Assembly (NCBI GenBank): GCA_002943765.1
Contig: PQWQ01000005.1
Coordinates: 3,907,001 to 3,971,000, forward strand
Length of the DNA stretch: 64,000 nucleotides
Direction: 5' to 3'
Origin: Psoroptes ovis
Lineage: Eukaryota; Arthropoda; Arachnida; Sarcoptiformes; Psoroptidae
Below are positions 60,801 to 64,000 of this stretch, piece by piece (position 1 is the stretch's first letter; each line of letters begins with the position of its first letter). The position numbers and the translations under genes were made by a program. Under the pieces are notes generated by a model, which did not search any database, had not been told where the DNA came from, and worked only from the letters and a program-made list of their open reading frames with translations.

Positions 60801-61778
60801 TCGGTGCTACCATTGAAAACACCATCGATATTCACAGTTACAGCATCATCGATTGATAGAAATAATGATTCAACTCATCAACAAATTACACCGCGACTTA
60901 GTGATTCAGAGTCAGCGAAATCATCGTTAGCTAATCAAGTTGGTGAATCATCGCCATGCACAAATAAAAAAGAGGACTTGAATCAAGCATTGGCAACATT
61001 TTATGAAGAAATAACAAACGCTGCAAAACAAATGTTTTCCGAAGAAACTGATCGAAAATTAATACGTGCTGCACGTATTGCAGCTGAATTGGATGCAATT
61101 AAATTGCAACAACAGCAACAGAAATATAATAAACAACAATATCAATGGATTTATTCAACACCGCCAAGAGTTTCGTCAGATCAGTCAAATTGTCAATATC
61201 ATAATTATTATCAGCATCATTCATCTGGTTGTACCTCATTACCACCATCATTACATGAATATCATCAAATATCGCCAACAACCCCGAATTCGATCATTAA
61301 TCAACAACAACAACAAGAACAACAATTATTGCAACAACAAATCTATGCCAAAGTCGATCTAATACGTAAACATCGTTATCGTAAAGAAAAACAACAAATC
61401 AATGATGATGGCGATAATAATATTGTCAACATTTATCAAGTACCAAAAACAAAATGTCCATTGATTCAAATGTCCAATTCAAATTATCATTACCTCAATC
61501 AAATTCATCAACAACAGCAGCATCAGCCACCACAAATGAATCTATTACGAAAAGCAATTTCGACACCAGACGCATTAAAATTGATGGCTGATAATAATAA
61601 TGTAACTGATAATGATTTAGATGAATATGGTGAATATGGAATCATAAGTAGAGGAATGAATCAACAAATACATACACTTAAACCAATGAAAAATGTGAAA
61701 ACATTGTCATCAGCCGTGGCAAACAATGTCACTATTTATGAACCAGTCAATAAATATCCATTGAAAACATTGCTCTGA
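57819..61778 (+). CDS. Sushi/fucolectin-like single-pass receptor
   Basis: Exons 57819-57906, 58612-58932, 59004-59204, 59279-59986 and 60049-61778 give 3048 nt, or 1015 aa, with all phases consistent. A signal peptide spans 1 to about 28 (FAIILSLFISLSTT). CCP/sushi 1 is at about 78-137. An F5/8-type fucolectin-like (FTP) domain is at about 138-310, with NLGLTSASEA, AVDGNFRTCF, RWWRVELP and the closing FGLCEVDIFV; a Thr/Asn-rich insert interrupts it. CCP 2, 3 and 4 fall at about 312-520. One membrane helix is at about 557-580. A cytosolic tail of about 435 aa follows, rich in Ser, Gln and His. It is probably a cell-surface adhesion or recognition protein. The selectin-like CCP receptors of insects such as furrowed are a possible comparison, but no C-type lectin domain is seen. 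Confidence 0.85.
57907..58611 (+). other. Long first intron of the sushi receptor gene
   Basis: This 705-bp intron separates the signal-peptide exon from the first sushi exon. Its acceptor (ggttttaaag) is weak. It contains a less AT-rich section (about 58080-58400) with inverted pairs such as AGCTGCTGTC/AGCAGCTGTC and AGACCTTTT/AAAAGGTCT. This may be a regulatory element or an old insertion; no gene is seen. Confidence 0.6.
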
Positions 61779-62201
61779 TGCTTCAAAATGTGACCACCAC
61801 ACGTTTAATATTTAATTTTTGTGATAAATCATCCCACATGATATTTGTAGATATTGATACACATATTTTCTTCTTTTTTATTATATAAAAAATTAATCTT
61901 TATCATATTCTCGTTGCATATATATTAATGATAATTTTTGAAAAACAATTGATTGATTGATTGATCATCATCATTTTTCGAATATTATTTCTTTGATATT
62001 TGTTTTTTTTTTTTTTTTTTTTTTTTGATCGTAAATATGTTTCGACGTATCATAATAAATTTTACACATTTTTTCATCCATATATGCGTGAAAACATTCT
62101 TGTTCAATTTTTGATTTACAAATAAATGCATATGTGAGTGTTTGTTTGGTTGGTTAGTTAGTTTAATCACAAATTTGACCAACAATCACCCTTATTATAA
62201 A
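61779..62201. other. Spacer between convergent receptor and GIGYF genes
   Basis: This contains both 3'UTRs and a 24-T tract (62003-62026), which is on the transcript strand as poly-A for GIGYF. No gene is seen. Confidence 0.6.
62003..62026. repeat. Poly-T mononucleotide run
   Basis: A run of 24 bases, all T except a single G at the second position, just beyond the GIGYF stop. It could be a slippage-prone 3'UTR tract or a trace of a retroposed tail. Confidence 0.8.
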
Positions 62202-64000
62202 TCATACATTTGATTGTTGTTGTTGTTTATTTTTGCCACGTTTCTTTTTATTTGAGCTTGAAACAGTTACGAAACCATTATTATCATTGGTACCATTGCC
62301 AGGTGTCAATGCTGGTGCTGGACCACACATATCCTGATAAAATAATGAATTGAAAATTGAAATAAAAATAAAAATGATTCAAAAAATAGAAAAAAAATTA
62401 CTTCATATGGTTCAATTTGCTTGGCTTTATTACGAAGATAACTTCGTTTCGAAATGAAATTTTTGGCAAAATCACGTGATATTTTATTAACACCTAAATA
62501 AGCTAATACATAGTCATTTATTTCATCCGGTGATGCTATGTCTTTAAGGAAACCAATAAATGTTTCGGCTGCAAAAATGATTGAAACAAATTGAAATGAA
62601 TTTTGGACAAATAAAGAAATAAATAAAATTTACCATCAATATTTAATTCGAAATTTTGTTTCAATACATCCAAGCACCATTTATCAAATTCTTCCATTGA
62701 TTCAACTTGAAGTGTCATCAGATTATTATCCTATTGATAGAATATAATTTTTTAGAAAATATAAATATTTGAAAATTTTTGACATAAAGAAAATCTTACA
62801 TCATTTCCTTTGTTGATTGATTTATTATTGAGACTATTCACAATTTGTGTTTTCAATGTTGCTGGTTTGATATGTGCACTTGAATCATTATTGTGACCAC
62901 TATCATTATTATTATTGGGAATTGATTGTAAATTATTTGTCACTGATGATGATTGATTAGAGGATTTATTGTTATTCGATGACGACGATGATAATGCTGA
63001 TTTATAATTGACAATTTTTTCTTCATGTTCTTGTTGTGCATTACTGCTATTATTGTGATGATTATTATTGTTATTTTCATTATTATTATTCCAATTGGAA
63101 ATTTTCTTAACATTTGATTGTTGTTTATTTCGCTGTGAATAATTGAAAAAATAGATTTAAATTAAAATATCGTTTTCAATATGTGTTTTCAAAATAACAT
63201 ACCTCTTGCTCTTGTTTTAGTTTAATTAAATGCGTTTTACGAGTAATGAAAAATTTCACAAACATTTTCGATACATTTGAACAGCCAAGATATGATTGAC
63301 AATATTCCGAAACTTCAGCTGGTGAACCTAAATCTTTGATAATTGCCATGAAACCATTGGCTAATAATAATAAAATTATAAAATCATGATTAAATGATTG
63401 ATTAAAAAATGATTGATTGACAAGCACTGATCAAAATTTACCATCAATATTATCGAAATGTTTATTTAACAATTCGGCTGAAACTCGATACAATTCTTCA
63501 GGATTATCGATTTCATTGCGAACAGAGATTAGTGATGATGAGTCCTTTTTTGGGTGAAGACAAAATAATGAATAAAATAATGATAAATTTGATTAAAAAG
63601 GAAAAAAATACCTTGACTTTAGGATTCGTTTTCAATATCTGACGTATGGATGCGCTGTCAATTTTTAATTTTTGTCCAGTTGCAACAGCAGCTTTATAAT
63701 TGATTTGTTGTTGTTGAGATGATGAATGATTATTTTGTTGTTGATCATCGTCATTACTTCCAGTAAACCATGTTGAGCCACCACTTGATTTCGTCGCCTG
63801 TTTTGGTGATCCATTCCAAACACCTGGTGGTGGAGTGTGTTGGCTGCCCGAACCTTTAGCAACAATGACAGATAATGGAGTGAATGGTTGAGTATTCGAT
63901 TCTTGTCGACGTCCCATTGCCATTTCCATGGCTTCTTGTTGACGCCGCAATATTGCAGCTTGTTTTTCAGCTTCTTCGGCTTGAATTTCGGCTAACGTTT
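62202..64000 (-). CDS. GIGYF: GIGYF-family protein, C-terminal part (cut by window)
   Basis: Seven 3' exons are visible: 64000(+)-63612, 63544-63442, 63360-63203, 63132-62800, 62730-62634, 62568-62402 and 62333-62202; the 5' part lies beyond the window. The edge reads LAEIQAEEAEKQAAILRRQQ, the conserved Leu-Ala-Glu-Ile-Gln helix of GIGYF proteins, and PGVWNGSPKQA follows. The conserved C-terminal helical domain appears as FDKWCLDVLKQNF, then FIGFLKDIASPDEINDYVLA, YLGVNKISRDFAKNFISKR and a basic KKKRGKNKQ tail. GIGYF binds PPGL motifs through an N-terminal GYF domain (not visible) and acts with 4EHP in translational repression. Oddity: the C-terminal domain occurs twice, as a second exon pair with the same intron position and phase (63544-63203). 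Confidence 0.9.

Overview
This window is nuclear DNA of a small-genome arthropod, most probably an astigmatid mite of the house-dust/scab mite group. The base composition is strongly AT-rich, most introns are 55-100 bp with GT..AG ends, CAA/CAT/GAT codon runs are common, genes are packed closely on both strands, and there is a tandem cluster of bacterial-like UDP-glycosyltransferases of the kind known from mites. Species is an inference; no marker sequence settles it. I see no rRNA, tRNA, CRISPR or organellar sequence. Gene models were built by hand from open frames, splice motifs, phase agreement and family homology known to me; every multi-exon model given sums to a multiple of three.

Layout. 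1-2561: non-coding leader. 2562-4189 (+): IMP-L2-like two-Ig secreted protein. 5652-21186 (-): complete 14-exon HUWE1 HECT ubiquitin ligase (about 4694 aa), the largest gene here. 22320-24811 (-): ribonucleotide reductase large subunit, head to head across 217 bp with 25029-26060 (+) eIF2B alpha. 26518-36015 (+): EPG5 autophagy tether as one uninterrupted 3165-codon frame. 36105-36879 (-): secreted coiled-coil protein of unknown function, tail to tail with EPG5. 38161-39173 (+): four-helix membrane protein with a PPxY motif. 39963-41387, 41575-43034 and 43225-44659 (+): three tandem UDP-glycosyltransferases, the first intronless and the other two sharing one intron. 45771-46784 (+): His-rich two-helix membrane protein with a suspicious out-of-frame tail. 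47149-48497 (-): ELOVL6-type fatty acid elongase. 49349-49957 (-): secreted cyclophilin. 50862-52026 (-): GPN1 GTPase. 52027-54328: intergenic region rich in short inverted-repeat elements. 54329-55108 (+): secreted Asn/Gln-rich protein with a cationic C-terminus. 55190-56000: 44-bp tandem repeat array. 57819-61778 (+): sushi/fucolectin-like single-pass receptor. 62202-64000 (-): C-terminal part of GIGYF, cut by the window edge.

Most genes are unrelated housekeeping genes (protein turnover, dNTP synthesis, translation initiation, autophagy, RNA polymerase II import, mRNA repression, lipid elongation, ER folding). The accessory material is the UGT cluster, which probably serves detoxification, the lineage-specific low-complexity secreted and membrane proteins, and the MITE and minisatellite tracts. 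No wholly new multi-gene system stands out. The best leads are the UGT cluster with its intron and conversion history, the duplicated exon pair in GIGYF, the phase-variant 44-bp array, the foldback MITE cluster, and a few unrecognised secreted or membrane proteins.
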